Origin: Desulfovibrio piger
GTDB taxonomy: Bacteria; Desulfobacterota; Desulfovibrionia; Desulfovibrionales; Desulfovibrionaceae
Direction: 5' to 3'
NCBI RefSeq assembly: GCF_900116045.1
Contig: NZ_LT630450.1
Coordinates: forward strand, 2,380,501 to 2,444,500
Length of the DNA stretch: 64,000 nucleotides
The stretch's first letter is position 1, and every line of letters begins with the position of its first letter. The notes below the pieces were generated by a model. The model was not told the origin of the DNA. It did no database searches and saw nothing but the letters and a program-made list of their open reading frames with translations. The position numbers and the translations under genes are program-made. Below are positions 41,384 through 50,308 of this stretch, one piece after another.

Positions 41384-41753
41384 ATGTGGATCCTCCTCGG
41401 AGAAATAAAAACTGTATCGCTGAACGCCGTAGCGGCGTCTCTTTCGCTTGCGTCCTCTAAGTAAGTCTTTCTGCGTGCTCGTCCAGTGGCAAACGGAAAA
41501 TTTTTTCTGCGGTCCCGGCCCGGGCACGGCACACAGGCAGGAGGGGGACACGGAGGGCAGCGGCCTGCCGCCGGGAAAGGAAAGCCGTCCGGTGCCGGCG
41601 GCAGGGGCTGCCCCGGGGAGCCGGGGCCCGGCCGGGAAAGCCGGAAAGGAGTCCTGTTTCGTGCGGCTGGTCTTGCGTTCCCTGCCGGAAAAATGTAGTG
41701 AAAAAAGTAACGACTATCGTAAGAGGGCGCGATGCGCCGAAGAAGGAGGATAT

Positions 41754-42590
41754 ATGGACAACAGCAGACGCAATTGCCTGTGTGGCCTTGGTGGCCTGGC
41801 CGTGGGCGGGGCTGTGGCGGCCCTGGTGGGCACCGGCGGCAGCATCGCCCGTGCGGCGGCGCCGGCCAAACGTTTCGAACAGGTCAATGGCGAGTTCGGG
41901 TGGAAGCCCCACAAGCTGGACCCCAAGGAATGCGCCAAGGTGGCCTATGAAGGCTACTGGTACAAGGGCTATGCCTGTGGTTACGGCGCCTTCTACAGCA
42001 TCATCGGCGTGCTGGGCGAAAAATACGGCGCCCCGTACAACCAGTTCCCCTTCAGCATGCTGGAAGCCAACAAGGGCGGCATCTCCGACTGGGGCACCAT
42101 CTGCGGCGCCCTGTACGGCGCTGCCGCGGCCTTTGCCCTGTTCTGGGGCCGCAAGGAACGCACCCCCATGGTCAATGAGCTGTACCGCTGGTACGAAGTG
42201 ACCAAACTGCCCATCTACAACCCCGGCGAGCTGGCCCAGGGCGTCAAGGGCGACCTGCCCAGCAACGCTTCCGGTTCCGTGCTCTGCCACATCTCCGTGT
42301 CCAAGTGGTGTGCCGCCCACAAGATCGAAGCCACCAGCAAGGCCCGCAGCGAACGTTGCGGCCGCCTGACCGCCGACGTGTCCTTCAAGGCCGTGGAGAT
42401 CTTCAACGCCAAGATCGAGCAGGGCAAGAACTACAAGGGCACCTTTGCCGTGCAGCCCGCCGTGAGCGGCTGTGGCGAATGCCACCAGACCAAGGGCAAC
42501 GACGCCAACTGGGCCAAGGGCGTCATGGACTGCACCCCCTGCCACAACGGCGCGGAACCCCTGCTGAACAAGTTCGAAAACCATCCCTAG
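41754..42590 (+). CDS. split-Soret type dihaem cytochrome c, exported
   Basis: The 278-residue protein resembles the split-Soret cytochrome c of Desulfovibrio desulfuricans. Two haem-binding motifs sit near the C-terminus, CGECH (240-244) and CTPCH (260-264). Upstream is a C_GCAxxG_C_C-like region (YACGYGAFYSII, ISDWGTICGALYGAAAAF) with further cysteines at 60, 75, 117, 178, 186 and 202. The N-terminus reads as a twin-arginine-like signal (SRRNCLCGLGG, hydrophobic core, ARA-A cleavage near 34), giving a mature protein of about 244 residues. In the known protein each monomer holds two haems stacked at the dimer interface. Its role is uncertain; links to nitrate or sulfate growth are reported for the family. 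The ATG at 41754 follows AAGGAGGA. Confidence 0.88.
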   Translation: MDNSRRNCLCGLGGLAVGGAVAALVGTGGSIARAAAPAKRFEQVNGEFGWKPHKLDPKECAKVAYEGYWYKGYACGYGAFYSIIGVLGEKYGAPYNQFPFSMLEANKGGISDWGTICGALYGAAAAFALFWGRKERTPMVNELYRWYEVTKLPIYNPGELAQGVKGDLPSNASGSVLCHISVSKWCAAHKIEATSKARSERCGRLTADVSFKAVEIFNAKIEQGKNYKGTFAVQPAVSGCGECHQTKGNDANWAKGVMDCTPCHNGAEPLLNKFENHP

Positions 42591-42642
42591 CCCGGGATCC
42601 CGCTGCCGGGCGTGACTGCCCGGGGCAGATGATTGATGCACG

Positions 42643-42679
42643 AAGGGCGCGGCTCCAGGGAGCCGCGCCCTTTCCTTTT
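42643..42679 (+). terminator. intrinsic terminator after the split-Soret cytochrome
   Basis: AAGGGCGCGGCTCC/GGAGCCGCGCCCTT form a 14-bp stem with a 2-base loop, followed by TCCTTTT. It also separates the cytochrome gene from the convergent ZIP gene. Confidence 0.85.
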
Positions 42680-42740
42680 GCCGGAGCCCGGGAGCCCTGT
42701 CCGCCGGGAAAGGGCGTCGCGGGTATCCGCGGCAGAAAAG

Positions 42741-43556
42741 CTAGCCCACCAGGCTGGAGAAGCTCATGACCAGGCAAAGGCCGCCGATGCAGGCCACCGT
42801 GGCGGCGTTGCCGTTGCCGGAGGCGTTGGCTTCGGGGATGACCTCCTCGATGACCACATAGACCATGGCGCCCGCGGCCGCGGCCAGGGCGAAGGGCAGC
42901 AGGCTGCCCGCCACCTGGGAGGCGACAGCCCCGAGGATGGCGCCGATGGGCGCGGTACAGCCGGAAAAGATGCCGCACAGCCAGGATTTTTTGGCCGAGA
43001 AGCCTTCGGCGCGCAGGGCCGTGGCCACCACGAGCCCTTCGGGCAGGTTCTGGAGCAGGGTGGTGCCGGTGACCATGAAGGCGGAGCTCATTTCCAGGGA
43101 CACGCCCGAGGGCAGGGTGCTGCCCGCGGCCACGGCGCCGTAGCCCACACCCATGGTCAGGCCTTCGGGGATGTGGTGCAGGGCCATGGCCGTGACCAGC
43201 AGGACGCTGCGCCGCCAGCTGGTGGACAGGCCTTCCTGCTGCTTCTGGCGGATATGCAGGTGGGGCAGGAGATGGTCGAGGCCCATGAGGAAGGCCGCGC
43301 CGGCCATGAGGCCGCAGACGATGGGCACGAAGTTCCAGCGGCCCATGTGCGAGGCCATCGCCGCCGCCGGTTCCAGCAGGCCCAGGAAGGCCGCGCCCAG
43401 CATCATGCCGCCGGCGGCCCCCAGCATGCAGTCCATGGACAGACGGGAAAACTCGCGGCGCAGGAAGATGGCACTGGCCCCCAGGCTGACCGAGATCCAG
43501 GAAAGGATGCCGGCCAGCAGGGACTGCAGGATGGGATGACCGAAAAGTGCTTCCAT
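42741..43556 (-). CDS. ZIP-family divalent metal transporter
   Basis: The 271-residue membrane protein has about eight helices and the ZIP metal-binding motifs in helices IV and V: MALHHIPEGLTMGVGYG and LLQNLPEGLVVATALRAEG. A histidine-bearing loop (HLLPHLHIRQKQQ) lies between helices III and IV. ZIP proteins import Zn2+, Fe2+ or Mn2+ into the cytoplasm. The ATG at 43556 follows AAAAGGAGAA. It is monocistronic. Confidence 0.93.
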   Translation of the reverse strand: MEALFGHPILQSLLAGILSWISVSLGASAIFLRREFSRLSMDCMLGAAGGMMLGAAFLGLLEPAAAMASHMGRWNFVPIVCGLMAGAAFLMGLDHLLPHLHIRQKQQEGLSTSWRRSVLLVTAMALHHIPEGLTMGVGYGAVAAGSTLPSGVSLEMSSAFMVTGTTLLQNLPEGLVVATALRAEGFSAKKSWLCGIFSGCTAPIGAILGAVASQVAGSLLPFALAAAAGAMVYVVIEEVIPEANASGNGNAATVACIGGLCLVMSFSSLVG

Positions 43557-43861
43557 GAACGTTCTCCTTTTGCGCCGGTCGGACCGGGCCCGACGTATCC
43601 CGCGCCGGGGTGGCGTCCGGGTCGCCGGTATGACCGGAGGGGGCTGTGAGGCGAAAGTTCACGGGGCGCGCCGCACAACGGCATGTCCTGCGGCCTGCCG
43701 CGCCCCCCGGAACGGCAGCCGCCGGTCATGCGGCCATGACGGCGTGAGGAAGACACCTTCCCGGGATCTGCGGGAAGGGGAAGAGCGGCACGCGGCCGCT
43801 CCTGCGGGGAGATCCCCGGCCGGGACAGGGACGGCGCAGGGCAGCCGCTGTCCCGGGCATG

Positions 43862-43897
43862 AAAAAAAGAAAGGGCGCCTTGGGCAAGGCTCCCTTT
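43862..43897 (-). terminator. intrinsic terminator of dnaX-ybaB-recR
   Basis: On the minus strand AAAGGGAGCCTT, loop GCCC and AAGGCGCCCTTT (one mismatch) are followed by C and T7 (43862-43868). It starts 25 bases past the recR stop. The rest of the gap to the ZIP gene (43557-43861) is GC-rich with nothing recognisable. Confidence 0.8.
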
Positions 43898-43921
43898 CCC
43901 GTCGGGAACATGCCGGGACGC

Positions 43922-44530
43922 CTAGATGTCCTGCCGGTATTGCAGGGACTGGCGCAGGGTCTCCCGGTCCATGTATTTGACCTCCGCGCCCAGGGGGATG
44001 CCCTGGGCCAGGCGCGACACCCGGATGTGCGGGAAACGCTTGCGGACGAGGTTCCTGATGAACGACGCCGTGTTCTCCGCATCGATGGTGGCCCCCAGGG
44101 CCAGGATGAGCTCGTGCACTTCGCCCTCTTCCAGCCGGGAGATGAGGCGGTCGAGGTCGAGGCTGTCGCTGTCCATGTTGGCCAGCGGGGCCAGCAGGCC
44201 GCCGAGGATCATGTACTGGCCGTGATAGAAGCCGCCTTCGTCCAGGGTCAGCATGCTGTCCCATTCGTTGACCAGGCAGAGCGTGTCCCGGGCGCGGTTC
44301 TCGTCCTTGCAGACGGCACAGGGGTCGGTGGCCGAAAGGCCGCCGCAGCGCGAACACAGGTGCAGATTGTCCCGCAGGTCGTGGATGCCCTTGCCCAGGC
44401 GCCGGGTCTCGGCCTCGGGCCATTTGAGCAGGGTCATGGCCACGCGCATGGCCGACTTGGGACCAAGCCCGGGCAGGCGCGCCAGCTGTTCCACCAGGGC
44501 GCGCAGTGGTTCGGGAATCTGGCTGTGCAT
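43922..44530 (-). CDS. recR: recombination mediator RecR
   Basis: The 202-residue protein has the helix-hairpin-helix LARLPGLGPKSAMRVAMTLL, the zinc-finger CSRCGGLSATDPCAVC, and a TOPRIM domain with VNEWDSMLTLDE and LILALGATIDAENTA. RecR with RecO (and RecF) loads RecA at gapped DNA. It is 3 bp downstream of ybaB in the conserved dnaX-ybaB-recR operon. Confidence 0.97.
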   Translation of the reverse strand: MHSQIPEPLRALVEQLARLPGLGPKSAMRVAMTLLKWPEAETRRLGKGIHDLRDNLHLCSRCGGLSATDPCAVCKDENRARDTLCLVNEWDSMLTLDEGGFYHGQYMILGGLLAPLANMDSDSLDLDRLISRLEEGEVHELILALGATIDAENTASFIRNLVRKRFPHIRVSRLAQGIPLGAEVKYMDRETLRQSLQYRQDI

Positions 44531-44533
44531 GGC

Positions 44534-44845
44534 CTAGAACACGCCGGGCAGGCGGATGCCGCCGGAGATGGCGCTCATCTCGCGGTCCAGCGTCTCGCGG
44601 GCGATGCGGCCGGCTTCATTGACGGCGGCCATGATGAGGTCCTGCAGCATCTCCACGTCGCCGCCCTCCAGGGCCTTGGGATCGATGGTGAGGCCGCGCA
44701 GTTCCTGCTTGCCGGAGACCACGGCCTTGACCATGCCGCCGCCGCTGCTGGCTTCGTAGGTGCGCTCGTTGAGCTCGTTCTGCAGCTTGGACAGCTTGTT
44801 CTGCATGACCTGCGCCTGGCGCAGGATATCGTTCATGTTACGCAT
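44534..44845 (-). CDS. nucleoid-associated protein, YbaB/EbfC family
   Basis: The 103-residue DNA-binding protein has the family core MNDILRQAQVMQNKLSKLQNEL (family pattern) and VVSGKQELRGLTIDP. It binds DNA as a tweezer-like dimer and coats the nucleoid. The start at 44845 follows AAGGAG by 6 bases and lies inside the end of dnaX (8-bp overlap). Confidence 0.95.
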   Translation of the reverse strand: MRNMNDILRQAQVMQNKLSKLQNELNERTYEASSGGGMVKAVVSGKQELRGLTIDPKALEGGDVEMLQDLIMAAVNEAGRIARETLDREMSAISGGIRLPGVF

Positions 44846-46835
44846 GGGTATCTCCTTGGTTGGATTCGGTGCAATGTTCGATAGTGGCGTCGAGCAGACG
44901 GAGGCAGGCCTGCATCTCGGGCCTGTTCCTGAATTCCTCGATCAGTTCCGCTTCGGTACGGGCCTGGCGCGGGGCCACGAATTCCAGGCGCAGATGCCCG
45001 GCTCCCCAGGCCGCCAGGGCCTGTTCCAGCTGGGGCCGCTGCTTCTCGGTCTGGTGCAGCAGGGTCTCGGCCCGCGGGGTCAGGCGCAGGCAGTCCGGAT
45101 CCCAGCTGGCGCGCAGCTGGCGCAGCAGATGGAGCTGGGGCGCGGCCTCGCCGTTTTCCAGCCGCCGGGCGCAAAAATCGCAAAAGGCCTGCCAGTCGGG
45201 CCGGAAGCCTTCCGCAGCCGCGGGGGCTGCCGGAGGTGCCTCCGGGGCCGGGACAGCGGTCGGCACGGGAGCCGTCGCCGGTGCGGGCGGGGCCACAGGA
45301 GCGGCCGGGGCCGCGGACCGGGCGGGTCCCGCGGGCGTCACCGGTGCGGCGGCCGGGATGTCGTCCGCTTCGATCATGTCCGTTTCGCTGGGGCCCACAT
45401 GTTCCGGGGCCTGGGGCCGGGCGGCTTCCGGGGCGGCGGCTTCCGCCACCCGTGCGGGACGGGCCGCGCTCCGGCGGGCGGGCGTCTCCCGCTGGGGCCG
45501 CACGCCATTTCCGGGGCTCCGGGAGGGCGCGGGCTCGGGAGCGGGCTCGCCGCTGCCGGCAGCGGCGCTCTTCTCCGCCGGGGTCCCGTGTTCACGGGCG
45601 CGGGCCGCCGGGGCCCTGAGGGGCGCGGCATGGTCCATGTCCCGGGGCGGCGGGGCGCTGCCGTCCTGCCTGTCATGGCCGGGATGCCCCTGTACGGGCG
45701 CGGCCGGCGCCGGGAGGCTGTCCATGCGCTCCAGGGGCAGCAGCTGCGGCAGCAGGGCCAGGTTGAGCAGCAAGAGCTCCAGGGCCGCTGCCGGCTCGGG
45801 ATTCTGCACGATGCCGCGCTGGGCGTCCAGGACCATCTGCCAGGCGGCGTGCAGGTGCCCGGCGGAAAAACGCGGGGCCAGGCCCTGCCAGAAGAGGAGC
45901 TCCTCGCCGGGCAGGCCCAGGCTGGGCGCCACGGCCTCGCCTCCCTGCCGCAGCAGGAACAGGTCCCGCAGATGCCCGGCCAGCTCGCGCACGAAAAAGC
46001 CGATGTCCACTCCCTGGCGGAACAGGCCGGCGCACAGCTGCGAGACGGCCGCGCAGTCCCGGGCGTGGAGGGCGTCGAAAAGGTCGGCGAACAGTTCCTG
46101 TCCGGCCAGTCCCAGCACTTCGCGGGCCACGGCGCTGGTGAGATGGTCACCGCCCAGGGCCAGGGTCTGGTCCAGCAGGGACATGCTGTCGCGCACGCTG
46201 CCCGCGGCCCGGCGCGCGATGAGGCGCACGGCGCCTTCCTCGAAGGGGACGTTCTCCCTGTTCAGGACCTGGGAAAGGTGCTGCACCAGGGCGTCCTCGC
46301 CCAGATGGCGGAAGACGAAATGCTGGCAGCGGCTGACGATGGTGACGGGAAATTTGTGCGCCTCGGTGGTGGCGAAGATGAAGACCACGCGCGCGGGCGG
46401 CTCCTCCAGGGTCTTGAGCAGGGCATTGAAGGCGCTGCGCGAGAGCATGTGGGCTTCGTCGATGATGAAGACCTTGTAGCGGCCCTCCATGGGCGCGTAG
46501 CCGATGTTCTCGCGCAGGGCGCGGGCATCTTCCACGCTGTTGTTGGAAGCGCCGTCGATCTCGGTGACGTCCACATGGCTGCCCTGGGTGATCTTGCGGC
46601 ACTGGTCGCACTGGTTGCAGGGCTCGGGGCCCGGCGCATGGCGGCAGTTGAGGGCCTTGGCGAAGATGCGGGCGATGGTGGTCTTGCCCACGCCGCGCGT
46701 ACCGCTGAGCAGATAGGCGGCAGCGACCCGGTCTTCGGCGGCGGCACGGGAGAGCACGGCCTTGACCATGTCCTGTCCGGCGACCTGGGCAAAGGTCTGG
46801 GGGCGGTATTTGGCGGCGAGGGAGAGGTGCTTCAT
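44838..46835 (-). CDS. dnaX: DNA polymerase III subunit gamma/tau
   Basis: The 665-residue clamp-loader ATPase has Walker A GTRGVGKTT (residues 45-53), a zinc module with Cys64, Cys73, Cys76 and Cys79, Walker B VFIIDEAHMLS, and sensor FIFATTEAHKFP. From about residue 375 to 540 it becomes a long Ala/Pro-rich linker, then a tau-like C-terminal domain (about 545-650). I see no A-AAA-AAG slippery run, so a shorter gamma form by frameshift is not evident. The start codon directly follows a T tract from the ilvE terminator, and no clear Shine-Dalgarno sequence is present. Confidence 0.96.
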   Translation of the reverse strand: MKHLSLAAKYRPQTFAQVAGQDMVKAVLSRAAAEDRVAAAYLLSGTRGVGKTTIARIFAKALNCRHAPGPEPCNQCDQCRKITQGSHVDVTEIDGASNNSVEDARALRENIGYAPMEGRYKVFIIDEAHMLSRSAFNALLKTLEEPPARVVFIFATTEAHKFPVTIVSRCQHFVFRHLGEDALVQHLSQVLNRENVPFEEGAVRLIARRAAGSVRDSMSLLDQTLALGGDHLTSAVAREVLGLAGQELFADLFDALHARDCAAVSQLCAGLFRQGVDIGFFVRELAGHLRDLFLLRQGGEAVAPSLGLPGEELLFWQGLAPRFSAGHLHAAWQMVLDAQRGIVQNPEPAAALELLLLNLALLPQLLPLERMDSLPAPAAPVQGHPGHDRQDGSAPPPRDMDHAAPLRAPAARAREHGTPAEKSAAAGSGEPAPEPAPSRSPGNGVRPQRETPARRSAARPARVAEAAAPEAARPQAPEHVGPSETDMIEADDIPAAAPVTPAGPARSAAPAAPVAPPAPATAPVPTAVPAPEAPPAAPAAAEGFRPDWQAFCDFCARRLENGEAAPQLHLLRQLRASWDPDCLRLTPRAETLLHQTEKQRPQLEQALAAWGAGHLRLEFVAPRQARTEAELIEEFRNRPEMQACLRLLDATIEHCTESNQGDTHA

Positions 46836-46836
46836 G

Positions 46837-46884
46837 AAAAAACGGCAGGGCGCGCCTGTCCCCCCGAAAGGATACAGGCGCGCC
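46837..46884 (-). terminator. intrinsic terminator between ilvE and dnaX
   Basis: On the minus strand GGCGCGCCTGT and ACAGGCGCGCC form an 11-bp stem with a 14-base loop (46849-46884), then CTGCCG and T6 (46837-46842). The T run ends one base before the dnaX start codon, so terminator and dnaX translation signals overlap. Confidence 0.7.
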
Positions 46885-46895
46885 GGAAGGGAGTG

Positions 46896-47816
46896 CTAGA
46901 ACGTGTAGTGGCTCAGCCAGTCGGCGTAGGCGGGGTTCTCGCCCTTGACCACGCGGAAGAATTCCTTCTGGAGGTGCTTGGTCACGGGACCGGCATGGCC
47001 GGCGCCGATGACGCGGTTGTCCACTTCGCGGATGGGGGTCAGCTCGGCGGCGGTGCCCGTGAAGAAGGCTTCGTCGGCGATATAGAGCTCGTCGCGGGTG
47101 AACTGCTGTTCTTCCACGGTGTAGCCCAGGTCACGGGCCACCTTCATGATGGAATCACGGGTGATGCCGCCCAGGATGGAGGTCCAGGGCGTGGTTTTGA
47201 CGATGCCGTCGCGCACGATGAAGATGTTCTCGCCGGTGGCTTCGGAAACGAAACCGTTGGTATCCAGCATCACGGCTTCGTCATACCCGTCTTCCTTGGC
47301 TTCGATCTTGGCCAGGATGGAGTTCACGTAGTTGCCGGCGGCCTTGGCCTTGCTCATCAGGGTGTTGACGTGCATGCGGGCGAAGGAACTGGTCTTGACG
47401 CGGATGCCCATTTCCAGGGCTTCGGGGCCGAGATAGGCGCCCCAGGGCCAGGCGGCGATGATGGTGCGCACCTTGTTGTTGCCGGGGTAGACGCCCATTT
47501 CGCCGTCACCCACGAAGGACAGGGGACGGATGTAGCCTTCCTTCAGCTTGTTGGCCTTCAGGGTGTCCAGGATGGCCTGGCTGATCTCGTCGACGGTGTA
47601 GGGAATGTTCAGACGCAGGATCTTCGCGGAATTGAGCAGGCGCTGGCTGTGCTCCTTCAGGCGGAAGACGGCGGAGGTGCCGTCGGCACAGGCATAGGCG
47701 CGGATGCCTTCAAAAACGGCGCTGCCGTAATGCAGGGCATGGGTGAGAACGTGAACCTGGGCATCGGCCCAGGGGACCATTTTGCCGTCAAACCAGATGA
47801 AATCGGTCGTTTGCAT
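46896..47816 (-). CDS. ilvE: branched-chain amino acid aminotransferase
   Basis: The 306-residue fold-type IV PLP enzyme has HALHYGSAVFEGIRAY, the PLP lysine in the AKAAGNY motif (Lys158), EAVMLDTNGFVSEATGENIFIV (family pattern) and FFTGTAAELTPI. It transfers the amino group between glutamate and the keto acids of leucine, isoleucine and valine. The start at 47816 follows TGAGGAATGTATC, a moderate ribosome-binding site. It is followed by its own terminator before dnaX. Confidence 0.96.
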   Translation of the reverse strand: MQTTDFIWFDGKMVPWADAQVHVLTHALHYGSAVFEGIRAYACADGTSAVFRLKEHSQRLLNSAKILRLNIPYTVDEISQAILDTLKANKLKEGYIRPLSFVGDGEMGVYPGNNKVRTIIAAWPWGAYLGPEALEMGIRVKTSSFARMHVNTLMSKAKAAGNYVNSILAKIEAKEDGYDEAVMLDTNGFVSEATGENIFIVRDGIVKTTPWTSILGGITRDSIMKVARDLGYTVEEQQFTRDELYIADEAFFTGTAAELTPIREVDNRVIGAGHAGPVTKHLQKEFFRVVKGENPAYADWLSHYTF

Positions 47817-48301
47817 GATACATTCCTCAAAAATTATTCCGCGATTTGGTCAGGCCGGATCTTCCGCACGGGGCGGGGCCTGTCCGAAGAGCAAAAATTT
47901 ACTGGAAAGCGCCGCGTATGGCAAGCGTCCGCAGGCAGGAAGATGCGGTTCCCGCAACGGGAAAGGGCCAGGGGGAGGACGGCGCGGCGCAGGGGCGGGC
48001 CTGCCCCCGTGACCGGGAACAGGGAGGCCCCCCATGTGCCTCCCGGCGGGACGGCCGGGGAGGCCCGTCCGCGGCGGCTGCGCTGTTCCGGCGATATGCA
48101 GGACGCCGCAAAGATGGTGCGAGGTCGCGCTGTCCCGGCCTGTCGCGGGCACGCGGCGGCAGGCAAGGGACGGACCCCGTCCGTCGTCCGTCGGCCCGGA
48201 GAATCCCGCAGGGCAGCGGCCGGGCTTGCTTGTCAGTGCCGGGCCGAAAGTTTACAACCCAGCAGACAAACATTTCAGGCAGCGATGCCTGTGGAGGCAG
48301 C
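47817..48301. other. divergent gap between ilvE and the hydantoinase-A-like gene
   Basis: A 485-bp intergenic stretch. A/T-rich DNA near 47820-47905 likely holds the ilvE promoter; the remainder is GC-rich. I see no gene, no T-box-like leader and no strong terminator. Confidence 0.4.
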
Positions 48302-50038
48302 ATGACAGCGCAGACGTTTCTGGGGATCGATGCGGGCGGCACGCACACCGATGCCGTGCTTTGCGGGCCGGAAGGCATCCTGGCCGGGGCCAAGGCGCCC
48401 ACCCGCCACGAAGACCTGCCCTTTTCCGTACGCGCGGCACTGGCCGCTCTGGAAAAGGCTCTGGAAGAAAGATTCGGCCCCGAGGGCCCGGCGCGCCTGC
48501 GCAGCGTGGAGCGTGTGACCGTGGGCACCACCCTGGCCGTCAACGCCCTGGTGCAGGGCCGGGCCGATCGCGTGGCCCTGGCCCTGAGCGCCGGACCGGG
48601 ACTGGCGCCCGCCCGCTTCGCCATCGGGGACGACGTCTGCATCCTGCCCGGCGGTCTGGACCATCGCGGCGTGGAGGTGACGCCGCTGGATGCCCGTCCC
48701 CTGGCCGACGCCTGCGCCGCCTGGAAAAAGAAGGGCGTGCGGGCCGTGGCCTGTGTGGGCAAGTTTTCGCCCCGCAACGCCGCGCACGAGCTGGGCATGG
48801 CCGAGGTGGTGCGTGCCGCCGGGCTCGTGCCTGTCTGCGGGCACAGCCTGTCCGGCGAGCTCAATTTCCCGCGCCGCATCGCCACGGCCTATTACAATGC
48901 CGCCGTGGCCCGCATCGTGGACGGCTTTCTGACCGCCGTGGAGCAGAGCCTGCGGGAGGCGGGCATCCGGGCCCCCCTGCGCCTGCTCAAGGCCGACGGC
49001 GGCGCCGTCCCGGCGGCCCTGGCCCGGCAGGAACCTGTGCAGTCGGTGCTGTCCGGCCCGGCGGCCAGCGTCATGGGCATCCTGGCCCTGTGCCCCGCCG
49101 TGGCGGAGGATGCCTGTTCCGTGCTGCTGGACGTGGGCGGCACCACCACGGACGTGGCCCTGTTCGCCCAGGGCTCGCCGGTGGTGGACCGCGACGGCAT
49201 GAGCGTGCGCGGCCGCCGGACGCTGGTGCGCTCGCTGGCCTCCCTGTCCATCGGTGTGGGCGGGGATTCCTTGCTGCGCGTGGACGGGCAGGGCGCGGAG
49301 GCCCGCGTGCATACGGGCCCCCTGCGCGAAGGCCCGGCCGTGGCTTTCGGCGGCACGCTCCCCACGCTGCTGGATGCCCTCAACGTCTGTGACCGGGAGC
49401 GTCCCCGCAGTCTTTCCGGGGATGCGGCGGCCTCCCTGCGCGCGGTGGCGGCCCTGGCCCGGGAACACGGCATGGCGCCCGGGGACCTGGCGGCCCGGGC
49501 CGTGGCCGATGCCCTCGATCAGGTGGCGGCGGCCGTGCGCGAGCTGGTGGACGGCGTCAACGCCCGTCCTGTCTATACGCTGGCGGCCCTGCGCGGGCTG
49601 CGCGACATCGCGCCGCAACGGGTCTGGCTGGTGGGCGGCCCTGCGGGACGCCTGCGCGAGCGCCTGGCCGGGCGGCTGGCCCTGCCCGTGGACTGCCCGC
49701 CCCATGCGCCGGTGGCCAATGCCGTGGGCGCGGCCCTGACCCTGCCCACCGCCGGTCTGGAAGTCTACGCCGACAGCGGCCGGGCCCTGCTGCGCGTGCC
49801 CTCGCTGGACCTGGAAGAGAAATTGCCGCGTGCGGCCACGCTGGAGACCGTGAAGGAGCGCGCCGTGGCTCTGCTGGAAGAGCGTCTGGCCGCCCACGAT
49901 GCGGCCGGTGCCCGGGTGGAGGTGGTGGAGGCCGACCTTTTCGCCGTGCTGGACGACAGCGGCCGGGCCTCGCGCGACATGCGCGTGCGCTGCCAGGCCG
50001 TGCCGGGCATTGCCGGGCAGGTGGCGGCAGCCAGCTAG
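48302..50038 (+). CDS. hydantoinase/oxoprolinase A-family protein
   Basis: The 578-residue protein opens with the ASKHA phosphate-binding motif FLGIDAGGTHTDAVL and has VGTTLAVNALVQGRADRVAL. The second nucleotide motif is CSVLLDVGGTTTDVALF, with SIGVGGDSLLR after it. This is the HyuA/OplA N-terminal ATPase family, which hydrolyses hydantoins, 5-oxoproline or acetone carboxylation intermediates with ATP. The HyuB partner, usually adjacent, is absent here, and the C-terminus is shorter than the 680-700 residues of full HyuA proteins. Substrate is unknown. The ATG at 48302 follows GGAGG by 5 bases. Confidence 0.85.
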   Translation: MTAQTFLGIDAGGTHTDAVLCGPEGILAGAKAPTRHEDLPFSVRAALAALEKALEERFGPEGPARLRSVERVTVGTTLAVNALVQGRADRVALALSAGPGLAPARFAIGDDVCILPGGLDHRGVEVTPLDARPLADACAAWKKKGVRAVACVGKFSPRNAAHELGMAEVVRAAGLVPVCGHSLSGELNFPRRIATAYYNAAVARIVDGFLTAVEQSLREAGIRAPLRLLKADGGAVPAALARQEPVQSVLSGPAASVMGILALCPAVAEDACSVLLDVGGTTTDVALFAQGSPVVDRDGMSVRGRRTLVRSLASLSIGVGGDSLLRVDGQGAEARVHTGPLREGPAVAFGGTLPTLLDALNVCDRERPRSLSGDAAASLRAVAALAREHGMAPGDLAARAVADALDQVAAAVRELVDGVNARPVYTLAALRGLRDIAPQRVWLVGGPAGRLRERLAGRLALPVDCPPHAPVANAVGAALTLPTAGLEVYADSGRALLRVPSLDLEEKLPRAATLETVKERAVALLEERLAAHDAAGARVEVVEADLFAVLDDSGRASRDMRVRCQAVPGIAGQVAAAS

Positions 50039-50308
50039 GCGGTCTGTCCGGCCCCCCGGGGCCGCCGCTTGTCCGGGGGGAGGGGCCTCCGCGTGCTGAT
50101 GTCCCGGGGGGAGCGCCAGCGGGCACGGCCCTGCGTTTTTTCAGGGGCCCCGCATCCCCGCTGCCGGTGTCCGTGACGCTCCTGCGCTGCCAGCGGGCAC
50201 GGCCGGAGGAACGCCATCCGGTCGCTGCGGTGGGCCAGGGGCCTTCCCCGCAATGCTCTTCCTCATCCCCGGTTGTTTACCGTCGCCATCAACAAGGGAC
50301 GCCATCCT

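Noticed and set aside
41384-41753. CIRCE element or heat-shock sigma promoter for dnaK
   Set aside because: No TTAGCACTC-N9-GAGTGCTAA-like repeat and no convincing sigma-32 hexamers were found in the gap.
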